NCBI GenBank assembly: GCA_025449115.1
Contig: JAHLKC010000041.1
Location: 1-64,000 of the forward strand
Direction of reading: 5' to 3'
Source of the DNA: Chytridium lagenaria
Taxonomy: Eukaryota; Chytridiomycota; Chytridiomycetes; Chytridiales; Chytridiaceae
DNA: 64,000 nt
Shown here: positions 29,545-42,727 of the stretch, one piece after another
Layout: each line of letters begins with the position of its first letter
Position numbering within the stretch: the first letter of the stretch is position 1
Notes under the pieces: generated by a model
Told to the model about the DNA's origin: nothing
What the model saw: the letters and a program-made list of their open reading frames with translations, nothing else
The model's database searches: none
Made by a program: the position numbers and the translations under genes

Positions 29545-32500
29545 ATGCCAACGAACTCACTAGACCTCTACTGGGATCTAGCATCTCTGGATGCATCGCA
29601 GAGACTCAAGGCAGCTCAGAGTCTTCTGGTGCATTCAAAAAGTATTAGAAGGAGGTTTGCATGAGGATCAGGCCATGGACAACCAGAGTCTTTGAAGGAT
29701 GAAATATCTTATGGACTTCGTCGACTTCTCCGAGGCCTTCCCTCTTCAAGAGACGGTGCAAGGCAGGGATTTGCGGTCGCCTTGGCGGAACTCTTAACTC
29801 TTGACACGTCTATTACGATTGGATGGTTTTGGACATCTTGGACTCTGTCACGACAATCACAAAGAGCCTTAAGGGCAGGTTGGAAAGCCCATACTGGCGT
29901 GAGCTGACTTTTGAAAGGAACAACGAGAGATGCTTTTTGGAAAACTCTTTGGAATTCGGGCCATACTTTTGTCCGGAATGATCGTGAGAGACGAGGCTGC
30001 TCCAGAGGAACTCGAGAGAATTTGCGATGTTATTCTTTACTGTTCCAACTCAAAGATCTTTTTGCGTGAGGCCTGTTATGACGTTCTGAACCAGTTCTTT
30101 TCGGATGTTCTATCATGCTCGTCTGCTGGAAAGGCGGCTATGGTTGAGATTAATGCCAAACATTTTTAAGAAAGCGCTTACTGGAGGGATTACTAGCGTG
30201 GAGCAGTTATGGCTCGTTATTCACATGCAATACAAGCATTCGTTCCGGAATTCGCAAAGGTAACATGCATTTATTTAAATATTATTGAAGTTAGATTGAT
30301 TGGTCGGAGATGCTGCCGTTGTGGAAAAAGCCAGCCGACGTTCTTAACTCGGACAACAGGACAGTGTTAGCGGAAGTTTTGAAGGTATTCTGCCAGCTTT
30401 ATGAAAGATTATAATGAGACGTGTAGGAGTCTTCTGCTGCATTGCCTCGCCTTCATTCTGCCTGGGATTCTATTTTGGATGCGGTTTTGACGAAACAATG
30501 TCAAATGAGCCTCCAAGAGTTTTGGAGCTTTTGTGTGATGACCTCTGATGCCTCAAGTCACGAACGCAAATATACAGCTCTTCTCCTTTTTGAAAAACTT
30601 CTCCCGCGTTTGGAATCAAGCGATATAGGTTCGTCTTCTCTCCCCGCATGCTAAGCTGTTTGGTCACCAGTCTTGGCCAACAGAAAACATACCTTCATAA
30701 GATTTCAAAATCAGTGGTAAGTTTGAAAGCCTTGGGAATGGATAGAAAATGGTCTAAATTGCATTTCTAGGTTAAGCAAATTACTACAATCTCGGAGGCG
30801 AATCCTGAGGTGTGTCTTCAAGTAATCGTTCAGTTAAACGGCAAAACGGCAACATGCTTTTCGACAAAATCGCGAAATCGGGTCCGGCGCTCTTTAACTA
30901 ACTCCTTGTCACCTGAAGGCTTAGAGAAATATGTTGATCTGCTCATCTCGAAGTTTTTGGAACCGGAACCGGAAACGTAATTGACCCTTTTTATATAAGC
31001 TGACTAGTAATGCAGTGGGGATGATGAGCTCCGTCCGGCTGAACGCCAGAGAGTTTGGATATTGGATCAACTTCTTTCATTCGTGAAGAATAAGCGTGTG
31101 ACGAAAACGGAAGAACTGTTACTTCGTGTGTGCAAGTTCCTTGGATTGTATGCTGTCTATACCGTCACAAAAAGCTTTAAAATGGGAGACTTGGCTGTGA
31201 AGGTTCCGACTCCTGCGTTGCCTGAAAACATTCAAAAGCAGTGTGGGGTTCGCTTGCTTAGCATTTGGCGAAGTCTCGTCCGGCCAAGAAAAGCCCAAAG
31301 GTATGTGAGCATTGTGTTGTAAAGTAGATTAATATGTGTTAGCTGAAAACATTGTTAACTCTATTAACAACTGTGCTATGGAGGTGCTGATCTTTTTGGA
31401 CGAAGCTGGGAAGAAGTCGACAAGGGGAATTTGGTTGAAAATTGTAAAACTGAAGACGATGACAACACGATTACTGAGGCTTTGGCTGCTTTGAAAAGCT
31501 TCAGAAAGCTTCAAAGTCCCCGAATAGCCAAGTATCTTTGCAGAAAAATGCTATATCGGCCTTGATGTCGGCGTTGGCACTGCACTCGCGTGTGACGGGT
31601 GGCGGTTTCCTCGACATTCTTCAGGTATGAAAATACGTACACGATCATATAACTCTTTACAGGAACTTGCTAGCCTGCAAGAAATTTATTCCCGAAAGCT
31701 GAAAAGAAATCCACAAAGAGAAAATCTACAGAAGGAAATGAGGAAGGCCTTGAAAGTATAGAGAGACTTGTTGACGTTCTTGTCAGTGTGATCTCGAGCC
31801 CTCTCATTTGTTTCGAAAGGTTTCGCAACACGTGTTTGAAGTTTTTGGAGATCAGGCGACCGAAAAAGCTATTGAGTTGGTTTTAAATGTTTGTGATTTG
31901 TGGATATTTCATTCTAACTCAGAAAGGCTTTGACGGCAAAGGTTGATGCGGAAGAGTTTGAAATGGAGGAGGATGATCCGGAGATCGAGGGAGAGGAGAA
32001 GGTAGTGACGATAGCGACAATGAAGACGACAACGATGACGATTCGACGACGATGACGATGCCTTGGAGTCAAATGATGATGAGGCTTTGATTGGATTCGA
32101 CCAGAGTCTTTTGCAAGCAGACGTTGAGAATGGGAAGATGACGAAGACTCGGATGAAGGGGTTGGAGACGAAGAAATGGAGGAATACGACAAAAAGCTTG
32201 CAGAAATTTTCAGGGAAAAGAAGCGCCTCGCGGCTCTAAAAAAGAGTGGGTGTTGGAATACCTAAGGTGTATCTGACAGGTTTTTTAGCTGCTAAGGTGG
32301 AATTTATTCACATGAAATTGCGATACTGCGATCTCGTGGACACTTTCTTTAAAATCAACACACATCTATTGTCGCAATTAAAACCATCCCCAAGGTTCTG
32401 CAACTATCGATCAGCAATCTGTTTACGGAGGCAAAGGATATCTCAGCAAACTTGAAGGAATTGTTAGGAACAGGATTTGCCGGTCTAAAGACGCTATTAT

Positions 32501-33405
32501 CCCCGAAATGTCACAGATCAGTACCTGTTTGAAGGAAGTCCACGCTGTGGCAACCCGTGCGCATTCTTCAGCGAATGTGAAGCTGTGTGGAGAAGTTTCG
32601 ACATTTCTCCTTCGCTTGGCTGCCAAAACTTCTGAAACCTTTTTCTTGGATGCTAGCAAGGACGTCACGGAGACGCCAAAGAAAAAAGGGAAAAAATCAT
32701 CAAAATCTGCTGAAGCTAAAACTGGAAACGCCTTCGTTGAATCTTTCTCTGCACTCCTCAAGAGTTTCCTGAATAACAAGAAGTCAGCACTACATTTGTC
32801 GATTTTTGAGAAACCGTTCAAAGCTTTCCCGGCTTTTGCTGCGGAGCTACTCCCCGTGGTTCTTGATTTGTTGCAGACGGATAAGGTTCCAAAGGCTTTC
32901 CAAATGAGCCAAGGATTTAAGATTCTTTCTCTGGTCATCCAAAATCACAAACTGTTAAAGGTCGGCTCTTTTAAATTGTATAGTTATGCTGAACGTTCTT
33001 AGGAGAACAAGCACGCGTTAGCTCAACTGACCTCTTCAATCCAACTTATTGCATCACGGCTTTTGGATGTGTTCAACGCTGCTGACTTGAATCGGGAGGA
33101 TTGCCTTCGGGGCTTGAACGCAGATAGATTAAAGGAAATCGTTACATATTCGAAATTAATAGTAAAGCCTTGCTTCGAGTTCGAACTTCAAGAGGTACAG
33201 CCTTTTTTTGGACACGGTCCATTTGCTCATGTAGTAATTTCGTTTTTACTTAAAGGTTTCGAAGGCGTGGAAGTTGGAGGAATTCAAAAAGATCTCACAA
33301 AAAGTTATCGCGACGGAAATGTTCGCAAGACCGTCTCTACGGAAAGCATTGTCAGAGTTTGAAGCTTCGTTTTCACCAATGGTCAAAAAGGCCAAGAGTT
33401 CCTAA
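29545..33405 (+). CDS. POL5: POL5 / MYBBP1A (DNA polymerase phi family) nucleolar protein
   Basis: Despite its name, this family acts in rRNA transcription and ribosome assembly in the nucleolus, as a HEAT-repeat scaffold. ATG 29545 begins NSLDLYWDLASLDASQRLKA. The family hallmark YGLRRLLRGLPSSRDGARQG then FAVALAELL follows at 29706-29790. Long helical repeat exons follow (ERNNERCFLENSLEFGP frame near 29915, AAPEELERICDVILYCSNSK, QVLVKQITTISEANPEVCLQ near 30770). A strongly acidic Asp/Glu segment lies at 31950-32160 (SDDSDNEDDNDDD), then IFREKKRLAALKK. The C-terminus includes PKKKGKKSSKSAEAKTGNA (about 32680) and ends with VKKAKSS. Many short introns. Several one-base slips sit in the acidic region. 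The protein would be about 1,100 residues, normal for fungal POL5. Confidence 0.87.
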
Positions 33406-33470
33406 ATCATTTATGCGCAATAGACAGTTTAATATTATAAATCAATATTTATATTGTTTCGTTTAATCGT

Positions 33471-34100
33471 ATGTGTAATTCATCAGTTATTTTATGTAGG
33501 ATATCATTCGCGTCTTCTTTTTTTACATTTTGTTTAATATTCAACGAGCTGCTAAATTGGAAATACCGATTGTGCCCGCCATCGCATGACGGCTGTATGC
33601 CCAATACTAAGAAATCAATGCCCCAAACTTTTCGTTTTACTTCTCATCGACGCACTTTTTGCTTGACCAAACACCTCGCACCGTATGATAGAGGATCTGA
33701 CGTCAGCAACAAACTCATCCGCTTTAAGAGCTCTCTCCTCACCATAGCGATCTTTGGCAAGAAAACGCCTGATTTTGGGCTTCAATGTATATCATTAATA
33801 GATAGAATTATGTGGAAACCTTACATAGCTACCATTTATTTGCCGATACCTCCGCGAAACTTCACCCTGAAGCCAACGTATCGTCTTTGGCGTTCCGCAT
33901 GGCCCGGAATGGTATGGTACACCGAAAGATCTGTTTCCCAGCTGGACCGAAATTTTCATATCCTCCTCAGCGTGGGCATTTTTGTCTTAAACATTGTGTC
34001 AAAGAAGTCGTAGGGAAACGGGTCACATACCTGTGACAATTTTCCTGAATGAGCGCACATCTTTTGCGTCTTCTACGTCGCTACATTGAGATAAGAAAAG
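33471..34100. other. Possible small gene, strand unresolved
   Basis: A 180-codon plus-strand frame (33471-34013) overlaps a minus-strand set of fragments. The minus fragments include an ATG at 34060 (MCAHSGKLSQ) followed by a plausible donor GTATGTG, and KIRRFLAKDRYGEERALKAD near 33740. The charged minus-strand peptide looks more protein-like than the plus frame. I recognise neither. It lies between the end of POL5 and the end of the TPR gene. Confidence 0.3.
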
Positions 34101-34166
34101 GATACAACATTGCTTCATCTACCTCATGAGGTCTTCACAAATGACGGAATCTTGGCTATTGATTGC

Positions 34167-36415
34167 TCAATCAAATATTGCTAGCAATGCATACCTTGCG
34201 AAGTCCGCACTTCTTCTCCTCTTCGGCGAGACTCGGAACATTCTGGTCGGGCTCTGAATATAATTACTTGAATCAGTGTTCGAACCAAGACCAGTATCTA
34301 ACTCCATTGGGTTCTGATTAATATTTTGTTCAGGTCTGCGATTGATACTGGAGGTGAAGAAAATATTTCGAAGACGCTTTCCTGGAGAAAAGCTCAGTAA
34401 CGAAATGAATATCCCTCTGTGACGTACAGAATTGGGTCTTGCTTGCGGTGACTTGACAACGGAATGCAAGCTTTGAGGATTGAGAATTTCCGTCAACGAC
34501 CGCAAGGCTGACCGAATCTCATTTGCCTTGTAGACTATAGAGAAATCCTCGCAGATCTTCAAGGCTTCCTTTAATAGCTGCCTTCTGCTCGAGACAGCTA
34601 CTGCACGAGACAAACCTCGAAATCCCTCCAAAATTCGTTCAATTCTTTTGGATGCGTCTTGAAGTTACGGATGTTAAATCAATGATTAGATAACAAAAAA
34701 AACCTCCTGAGATGAGCATATAGACCGGATAATGTTTAAAATATCGGTAAGCTTCGTAAGGCCCTCAGATATATGCAGTCCTCTTTTGTAGCTGCCAATA
34801 GCTGCCGACATGTTCCCGAGTTCTGTGTACACATCGCCTTGATATAGTCAGAATCTTTGGCCAAGTATAAAAAAGCAACCATATCCAAAATAAAGATCCT
34901 TTAACAAAGTTTTGGAAGCTTGTGACGTAATCAATAGCTCCTCAAGCTTCTTCAAGTCTCGGAGCGCGTCTGTAAAATTTTTTATGGACCTTCACAATTA
35001 GCGAGAGTTAGAGTAATATACGCACGAGTGTAGACTGGCTCTTTGGCGTATGGCGATAGCTAGCCTTTCAGAGTCTTTTACTTTATCGTAACTTTCTATG
35101 GCCCTGCTTAAATTCTGGATTGCCCTCTCGGAGTTTAACGCTTTTGAAGCTTCATTAAATGCGATATTCGCCTCATTCAACCCTTCGGTATCATTTACAG
35201 ACTTAAAATGATCTGCAGAAAAGCAGGGGAAAGCGTTTACAAAAAGGAAGACCATGCAAGGTAGAGACAAACAGATGACTCACTAAGTAGCTTTTGATAT
35301 GATTCGGCAGCATTTTCATAGCGCTTTGCTTCCATGTAACGAAAGCCTGCATAGCGTCAGCGTAATTTCGACATACATCATACCCAGCTCTCTCAATGTT
35401 GTGACAAAACCATCCATATCTTGCAATTCCACTGCAAGTTTATTTTCCTTAATCAAATACTACAGAATCTAAGTTATCTACAAAATCGCTTGACTTACAG
35501 AAATGCACTCATTTAGGCGACCCATGTTATAGTAAGTTAAACTGAGGTTGCAATATGAGTCTTTGACCATCTCCCTCATTCCTTTCCACATTACAATTTC
35601 ACACGAAATATAACCTACTTGTATCCCACGCGAGCTTTAAAGCTTTTTCCAGGGCTTGCACAGAAAAATCATAGTTTCATTATATCGACTGGTGATGCCA
35701 ATATTCATAAACAAATTGCATTTCTCAGATTTGGTCAAATTCGGTGTTTCTAAACGCATGAGATAACCTTTCATTAGGCCAAACCTCGCAGCAACTTTTC
35801 GAAAAGAGACTGAGCTGAAGAAAAATCTGTTTTTCGAGCGCCATCTGATTCACTTTAAAAAAGTTTAGAGATACATGTTGTACTTTATTTACCCTCTTTT
35901 CAGATAACCAAGACCTAGTTCAAACTGAATCTCATAAAGAAATGTTGATTTCGACTCTTCACAAGCAAGCCCTTGGACTCGATCTAGTGCAGAACGAAGA
36001 CTTCTAATAGCACCGTCAAACTGTTCAAGACTGCAATCATCTCAGCTATAATAACATGGTAAACAACTCAAACCCAATCAAAGCCCTCCCAACACAAAGC
36101 TGCGCACTGACAGGATAGTTCAATACTATTTAAACACAAAGATATCTACCCTACGAATGACGATAGATATATTCTCTCATTTCCCTTGGCAAAAGCAATG
36201 ACATCCTCGGCATATTGTATTGCTTTCGCATAGTCTCCCGTTTCCTGAAATAGTTCTGATAAACTTTTTGCATGCTCGATGGTCTGGCTTGTTTTGCCTG
36301 AAGCTTTTGATGATTCCAGAAGACGTATGAGTTTTCTCGCATCTTTTACGAAGTTTGAAGGCTGCACATCCACATGAAGCTCTCGCCGCAGTGAGTAAAT
36401 AACTTGCTTTGGCAT
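34167..36415 (-). CDS. TPR-repeat protein (possibly TONSL-like)
   Basis: Probable start MPKQVIYSLRREL (codon at 36413-36415), about 100 bases from the divergent DDI1 start. Exons encode helix pairs of tetratricopeptide repeats: GDYAKAIQYAEDVIAF (about 36200), YEIQFELGLGYLKRG (about 35900), YMEAKRYENAAESYQKLL (about 35290-35335), LNSERAIQNLSRAIESYDKV (about 35090). The tail (34167-34630) holds KEALKICEDFSIVYKANEIR, then a polar, basic segment (SPKRRRSADF). Repeated short introns separate the TPRs. Repeat spacing and a TPR-only N-terminus recall TONSL/Tonsoku, but ankyrin, ubiquitin-like and leucine-rich parts of TONSL are not seen. The family assignment is therefore weak; a TPR scaffold is safe. 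Confidence 0.55.
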
Positions 36416-36514
36416 TTGCTCTACAATTGATGATGGATATATCCTCTCATTTCCGATGACAAAAAGCCGATGACTAGCTCTGGACAGCCTGTCCGGTTGC
36501 ACAAATCTGAGAAG

Positions 36515-37964
36515 ATGCCACGCGTAACAATCACTACGTTTTCGGAGGTACTTGATGGGTTGCAATTCTCCACTGACAGGAATACTTAGAGGACAATGTA
36601 GACCTTACGAGCTCGATGGAGACTATACCATTGAGGATGTGAAGGCTCTGGTTGAAGTGGACTTTGAGGTTCCTGTGGCTCAGCAGAGTCTCTTCCACAA
36701 CGGAAGAGAGCTTTTGAATGAGAAGGCAAAGTATGCGGGGTTTGGAAGGCGACTCTAAAAGATTAAGGATTAAAGATCTCGGTATCGTTGAAGACGATGT
36801 TATCCTGGTGCGACAGGCGACGCCACAAAGGCAAGCCGGACCGTCTGCTCCAGCATCCGCAACGCCCTGACGAAGTTGAGACAGTTCGGAATCACATTTT
36901 GAAGAACAAGGACGTTCTGGACAACATCAGAAGAAACAATCAACAACTGGCAATTCTGTCAATAATCCGACCGAATTTCGTCGGCTCTATCTTCAACTAG
37001 AAGCCGAGAGGCGGAAAGTCGAGGAAAAAGGAGCGACTGTCAAGGCTGCAGCTTGAGATTGCTGACCCATTTGATGTTGAGGCGCAAAAGCGTATTGAAG
37101 AGGAGATTCGTAAGGAAATGGTCAACCAAAATTATGAGGTCTGTTACATCCTTTGGCTCGATGGATTAAATTCTTCCCTCTTTTAGTTGGCAATGGAGCA
37201 TCACCCCGAGTCTTTTGGAAGGGTAGGTGTGAGACTTGGTATCCCGTTAAACAAATATTAGGTGGAGATGCTATATGTTCCCGTCGAGGTGAACGGTCGA
37301 AAGTTGAATGCTTTTGTCGATTCAGGAGCTCAAGCAACCATCATGTCAACAGGTGAGCCCAATGAATTTTTGTACGGCACTTAACACATATAAGAATGCG
37401 CCAAAAAATGCAACATCATGCATTTAGTGGATGAAAGATTTACCAGCATTGCTGAGGGAGTTGGAACCGCCAAGATTTTGGGAAGAGTTCACACGGCGCA
37501 GATTAAAATTGGCAACCAATTTCTTCCATGTTCCTTCTCAATTATGGAGGGAAAAATGGAATTTTTATTCGGTCTAGATATGCTTAAACGTCACTTGGTG
37601 GGGATTTTTTTCTATAAGCTTGACATAATAATTCTAGGCGTGTATTGATTTGGAGAAGGATTGCCTTCGGATCAATGGAGTTGAGATTCCATTCTTGTCA
37701 GAACATGAGTTAAAAAAGTCTCTTGCTGCTGATGCTGCTGAGGCTGCGTTAACAGGGGTTGATTCACAAACCATGGTCGACAACCCGAAGGTGGAAGCTC
37801 CACCCGCGACATCCGCAATAATTGGATCATCGAGTGCGGCGGTGCCTGCCAATGATCCTGTTCAGAAATTAATGGATTTGGGAGTTTCCCGTGAACAAGC
37901 CATTGTAATCCTGGAACAAACAAATGGAGATGTGGACGCGGCCGCGAGTCTTCTCTTCATGTGA
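36515..37964 (+). CDS. DDI1: DDI1-type ubiquitin-dependent aspartic protease / proteasome shuttle
   Basis: Binds ubiquitinated proteins and the proteasome and can cleave highly ubiquitinated substrates. Domains in order: N-terminal ubiquitin-like domain starting [11 protein letters not shown], with [17 protein letters not shown] and [12 protein letters not shown] (36600-36740); helical domain ([36 protein letters not shown], 36960-37120); retropepsin-like domain with [20 protein letters not shown] (about 37270-37330; DSGA is the catalytic box) then [50 protein letters not shown]; and a C-terminal UBA domain ([19 protein letters not shown], about 37863). Introns of 33-60 nt. One or two frame slips in the UBL and linker. 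Length about 390 residues, as in yeast Ddi1. Divergent from the TPR gene. Confidence 0.93.
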
Positions 37965-38062
37965 TGATGTTTACATAATTGTGAAAGATTTATTCGAAAA
38001 TGTACAAGGTGAGACGCAATCTAATTACCTACAAATATACATATCTCAATACGTTATTTGCC

Positions 38063-39694
38063 TCAGAGTTTGCTCTGTTTAAGAAGATCTCCCTGTTTCG
38101 ATGAATAAATATGCTTGATACTAAAGCAGTTACCTTCAAGTCTTTTAAAATAGACGACATGGAGGATATTTCCTTTCCAGCGTGATCGCGAGAGAAAGAA
38201 GGGCAAGCTCGCGATCCTCTAACGTGCCAAACCGGAGAAGGACTTTTTCCAATGTCTGCAATTTTAAGCGTTTTTGAAGTTTCCACCATATTACCCTAAT
38301 CTGATTTCGCAATGCAACAATATCGCTTGTAAACCCCTCTATCTCAAGCTTTCGTCTCACTTTGAGATTTGAATGGCTGATTTGAATTAAATATGATGAT
38401 ATAAAAATTAACGGATACTTTTGAGACAGCCGAAGTAGTTTAGACTGGATCGCATCTATCTTTTTCTCTGTATAGACTCGGCCTTTTCAATTTCGTCCTG
38501 AGATATAATAGTCAGCAGTTCAAACGATAAAAAAAAACCCACCTTTGCTGCTTTCAATTCTCTCTTGTATTCGACTATCTGTTCTTCGAGTTCCGCCACT
38601 ACGGTATTTTGCTTCATCTCCAAGGTTTTCTCAAACGTCTCGTTTAAAGAATAAGATGAAAGATAGGGAAGGTGAAAATACAAATCTACCTTTTCAATTT
38701 TTTGCAGCCGTTCTTGTTCTGCAACAAACTGGGTTTTGTTTTCTGAAGCTCTTCATTTAAGACATATTTATCCTCAACCAATCTTTTTCCCTTTCATGAA
38801 GGCTTTTTTTAGAATGGAGTAACTCTGACGAATACATCAGCACAGCGCCAGAGAAAGACAAAGCAAACCTCTTGTGTTTTCTCGGTTCAACGAGCGAAGC
38901 CTTTGCATTTATCAAGAAGCTCGGCAACCTTTTTTTTATCGTGTTCTTCTCGAATGCAAGCCTCTTGGAGCAATGTTTTTCGATCCCTTAACAAGCCAGC
39001 AATAGTTTCCTCCGCGTGTCTTTTCTATTTTTCAAGATTAGGTAATGGAATTTTAAATTATTCCTTGCCTGTTCATCGATTTGGGCTACAAGGCTAGATA
39101 TTCTCATTTGCATGCTTTCAATGTCATGCTCTTTTGGTTCCGTCTTTTTAAACTCATCTGGTTTCCCAGGTTTCACTAGCCGTTTATCGATCGCATCCCT
39201 CAAATAAGTGATTTCGTCATGCGTGCAAGATGATAACGACATTAAAAGTTAATCTTCTTCCTGTCTTTCAGCTCTTGAACTAAAACGCGTTAATGCCAAT
39301 ACTGAAACACGCTATACTTTTCAAATCATCATTCTCTGCGACTACTCTTAAGCTAATTAAATATGCATAATAAAAATATCTAACCTTAATAACTGTTTTC
39401 GTTCATCGAACAGCTGGGTTTGAGCGTCGCTTAATGATCTTTGAAGCTTTAAAATCTCAGATTCTCGCTTTGAAGCTCCCATTGAAGTTGATGATACTGC
39501 TCATGCGGGACTTTAAGCTCGTCAACTTTTGTCAAAGCTTCCTGATAATCAGATTCAAGGCGCTCTATGAAATTTGAGTAAAGCTATCAGCGTGCAACAA
39601 TACCAATACGAGATCTGTAAAATTGTAACAACTCTGATTTATCGTAGTCATCTCTGACATTTCCAAAAGAGGTTTTGGCTGCACCTTTGATCAT
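38063..39694 (-). CDS. CCDC77: CCDC77-like centrosomal/flagellar coiled-coil protein
   Basis: Coiled-coil protein of centrioles and basal bodies in animals. The N-terminus reads MIKGAAKTSFGNVRDDYDKS then ELLQFYRSRIE, matching the CCDC77 SKELLEYYQKKM block. A 39-nt intron (removing 39576-39614 approximately) restores IERLESDYQEALTKVDELKV, then PHEQYHQLQWEL and SLSDAQTQLFDE, the CCDC77 core motif. Coiled-coil exons follow (AVVAELEEQIVEYKREL-like at about 38600). The C-terminus has RRKLEIEGFTSDIVALRNQI (about 38290-38355) like the RRILEVEGFKTDI of human CCDC77. It ends DLLKQSKL after a 41-nt intron, stop at 38063-38065. Start is chosen at 39694; a longer frame reaches 39931 but would leave only about 30 bases to the divergent MED17-like ATG. 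Supports a flagellated organism. Confidence 0.78.
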
Positions 39695-39961
39695 GCCCGC
39701 CAACAAAAGGAGGATATTGGCTGCTGTCCGGAGTGTGCCGCTCAAGTAATATCCGATTTCACTCCTTTTAATTAACTTTACGTAGGGCGTTGCGTACGGA
39801 GCCTGTATGAATCGTCTTTTCGCTGATGTCAAGCAAGGATCCTGCGACAAGGAATTCGGATCGTTTAAGGAATGCGTAAAGGTGATGATGGAAGATATGT
39901 TCGGACAAAAACTAATGCGAGAAGAAGGCACTCCGAAAAATGTAATGCATTAATATGAAAA

Positions 39962-41623
39962 ATGGAACCTCCGATCGAAAATGCTTTTGATGTAACGTCT
40001 GATGGAGAGGAGGTCCCAGAGTTGTAGGGACAGTTCCGATTATATCTTAATAAACCGGCTAGGCTTCCAAACGCAACTACACTTTTACGAGAGAATGCAA
40101 GCAGGATACTGGCGACTTCCAGAAAAAGAAATGCATCCAAAGCATTCGACCCATCCCGGATGCCGTCCACTTTCACATCATTGAAAGACAAGATCTAGTT
40201 TGTATTTGCATGATAGGGACTGAGAGCTCATGATAGTAGTTTTGCTCGGGATGAAGCAAGACTCGCAATCGATATTTTGGGTTACTTATCGAGCAGTCCG
40301 GATCTACCAGTTGCAGGTTCTGGATCTGTGGCGAAGATTGGCCGACCTCCCCAAAAGACGCTGGCGAATCAACTAGTATCTGGAGAGCTTGCATTGAAGC
40401 TTAAGCGAAAGGTTGGAACTAGATTCGTAGACTCTGGTCTAATCGGGTCAGGATTTAAGAGAAGCCGCTACTTCATTGAGGCGAGCAGCGACAAGTGTAG
40501 AGGCGGTATTACTTCAAGAGAAAACTTTCTATGCAGATTATGCGATGTCTTTTAGACAAAACAGTAGAGTTTTGCGATTAACGGGAAAGGAAGCGTATCA
40601 TCGCTCAGTCATGTCAACGGACTATGGATACCAGAAAGGTTATCTCCGTTTTAAACTTTATTGCTTAAATATTCCAGCTGGCTCGTTCAGCCAAGAAGAT
40701 TGCAACGCCATTTTGGCGAGGAAAACAGAATCTGAATCTGGACAGTCATTCATCACCATAAAGGTGCCTCACGCATATAGATATGGTGTCCGATTCTCGA
40801 TGAAAGAGGATGGTGCACGCCCACAGCCCCAAGCACTTCGGGAAACTAGCTATGTCCAGACGATCATGAACGAGCTGTCGTCTGTTCAAAAGTCCATTTT
40901 TGATAAGGAGCTTTTCCATTTGGTTTGAATTGACATTTTTGTAATTTTAACAACGTCCTTAGATTCTCAACGAACTTATTTATAGTCCACAAAGATTTAG
41001 GTACAAAGCTGATTCGAATAATATTATGATGGAGGGTCTTTTCTACAATATCACAATAAGCCTTCAGGAAAAAGGGGCTTTGCAAATAGCTTTACCGCAT
41101 AAGCATGGGTACCCGACTGCTAACGAGAATGGAAGCCTTACATCGGAACCAAGTGTGGACGAAGAAACCCTTTCGCTTCTATCAAAATTGCAAATGCGTC
41201 GATCTCATCGCTTCAACCGAGCACGTTTCGAGAGCTCCGGTTTTTTAATATCCGATCACGTCATGGCACGACCGCCTTCAGTTTTTAATGCCGTCATGCA
41301 CTGGTTTACGTTTTTAAACATATCCGAAGTCATTAGACGTGTCACGGCAGACTTGCTTGTCGACTTGAGGACAGGTACTATAATGCGCGTTCACTTTACG
41401 ACGGAGAAGAAGGGAAAGCAATGGACTTTTGAAGTGAAGCCAAAGTAAGTTTTCCTTTTTTCTTCAGATTTTTTATAATAATCTTTATAGCTTTGCGGTT
41501 GTTCTTACGCTGACACGATCTGGAGACGTTCTCATGTTTTCTTCGCGATCATCAAAGACGATCAACGTGTCCGACATAAATTCACTCTGTGATATTTTGA
41601 AAAACGAAATAAATGGACTATGA
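39962..41623 (+). CDS. MED17: Mediator subunit MED17-like protein
   Basis: MED17 is the central head-module subunit of Mediator, bridging activators to RNA polymerase II. ATG 39962 opens MEPPIENAFDVTSDGEEVPE, close to the LEP...I.D.T.DG.E opening of MED17. The middle block has QEKTFYADYAMSFRQNSRVL and SVMSTDYGYQKG (40510-40640), comparable to MED17 FF.EL..LR..W and DYGYR. GQSFITIKVPHAYRYGVRF and IMNELSSVQKSIFDKELFHL (40860-40925) follow, then YNITISLQEKGALQIALP and FLNISEVIRRVTADLL. The last exon (41494-41623) ends ILKNEINGL. Several introns. Identification is from motif order only; confidence is moderate. Confidence 0.6.
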
Positions 41624-41747
41624 AGTTCTTCACCGCGTCTCCACCTCCCAACCGGAATTTTGAAGATCTTGCCAAGCCTAAAATTAAAAAGCAAGAGGAG
41701 AGTCCATCGATTTTTTAAATTGTGAAGGCAGTGAGAGAGCTTGACAA

Positions 41748-42600
41748 TGCGTAGCTTTATGGAAGCTTTGGGGATTCGAGAGCTTTCACTCGATAGCTTG
41801 ACACCACCGGTTTTTTCTTCCTTTCACTTCCATCGATAAAATTATTTAGTTCCAGAATAGGTTTCTATTATTTGTCTGGATTGAAAAACTGCTGGATGAG
41901 GAAGTTTCCGAAGGCGGTGACATACGAGGAGTTGACATGTGTGTCTGTTTGCAGTTTGAAGCATTAAAGTGTTACAGTGGAAGAGGTGCTTCCTGTATAT
42001 ATATGTCCATTAATGGTTATCAAAGAAGCAGCTCACGGTCATTTCTGGCACTAGGTGTTCTAGCCTGAAGAATTTAAACTCACGTCTGCAGAAAATATCC
42101 GAAGGATCTGTTAAATTAGCCCGCGAAAAACGTGCAGCGGAACAAGATGCTTGATAGACTCAAAGTAGAGCTAATGAGCGCGAACACCATTTTCCCTCAG
42201 ACTCTTTTCGCTCAGTACAGCTTTAATCATTATCGTAATTTGACTTCGCAGGTAATCGTGTGATTTCCGCATGTGCAATCCTCCGTTTTTATGCAAATAC
42301 CGAGTACTTAATGCAAAGATATAAAACCAAAGACAACCAACCTACGACGGTAAGACATTGTCCACGCGGTAACTAATAATTATGTCAGGTATGCACAGGT
42401 TCAGGGCAAAAATTGAGAGATCAGCATCATGGAAAAAAACGTTAAAAGAAGTCTACTGATATCGCAATCAAGAAGATGATGATTTCATTTGAACTTTGCT
42501 GACTCGGCACAGGTGGTTTACAACACTAGTTCCAAGGCAAACTTTAATAAAATTTGGAGAGAGCTAGCGCAGGATCACGTTGGTTCACATCCTTCTTTAT
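41748..42600 (+). CDS. Unrecognised short spliced gene with coiled coil
   Basis: ATG 41748 gives MRSFMEALGIRELSLDSLTP, then after a probable short intron FLLFVWIEKLLDEEVSEGGD. This recalls calponin-homology-like starts of IFT38/CLUAP1, but the downstream part does not fit. Further exons read LKNLNSRLQKISEGSVKLAR (about 42070) and LDRLKVELMSAN (about 42150), weakly coiled coil, then LFAQYSFNHYRNLTSQV. Exon joining beyond 42250 is unclear. No confident family. Confidence 0.35.
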
Positions 42601-42727
42601 AGTTCTAAAATTTTGAGCTAAGAGTAATTATCAAAGTCGCAGAATTTCGCCACACGCGAACTGTGCGCTGGGTATAGCGTCAACTGTTAATCCAAAAAAC
42701 CTCACACGGAAACGAGACAGAAGAGCT

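Noticed and set aside
31914..32192. Ser-rich minus-strand ORF
   Set aside because: It is the antisense of the Asp/Glu-rich segment of POL5.
41748..41960. IFT38/CLUAP1 identification of the gene at 41.7 kb
   Set aside because: Only the first about 40 residues fit; the downstream exons lack the expected CLUAP1 coiled coil and acidic tail.
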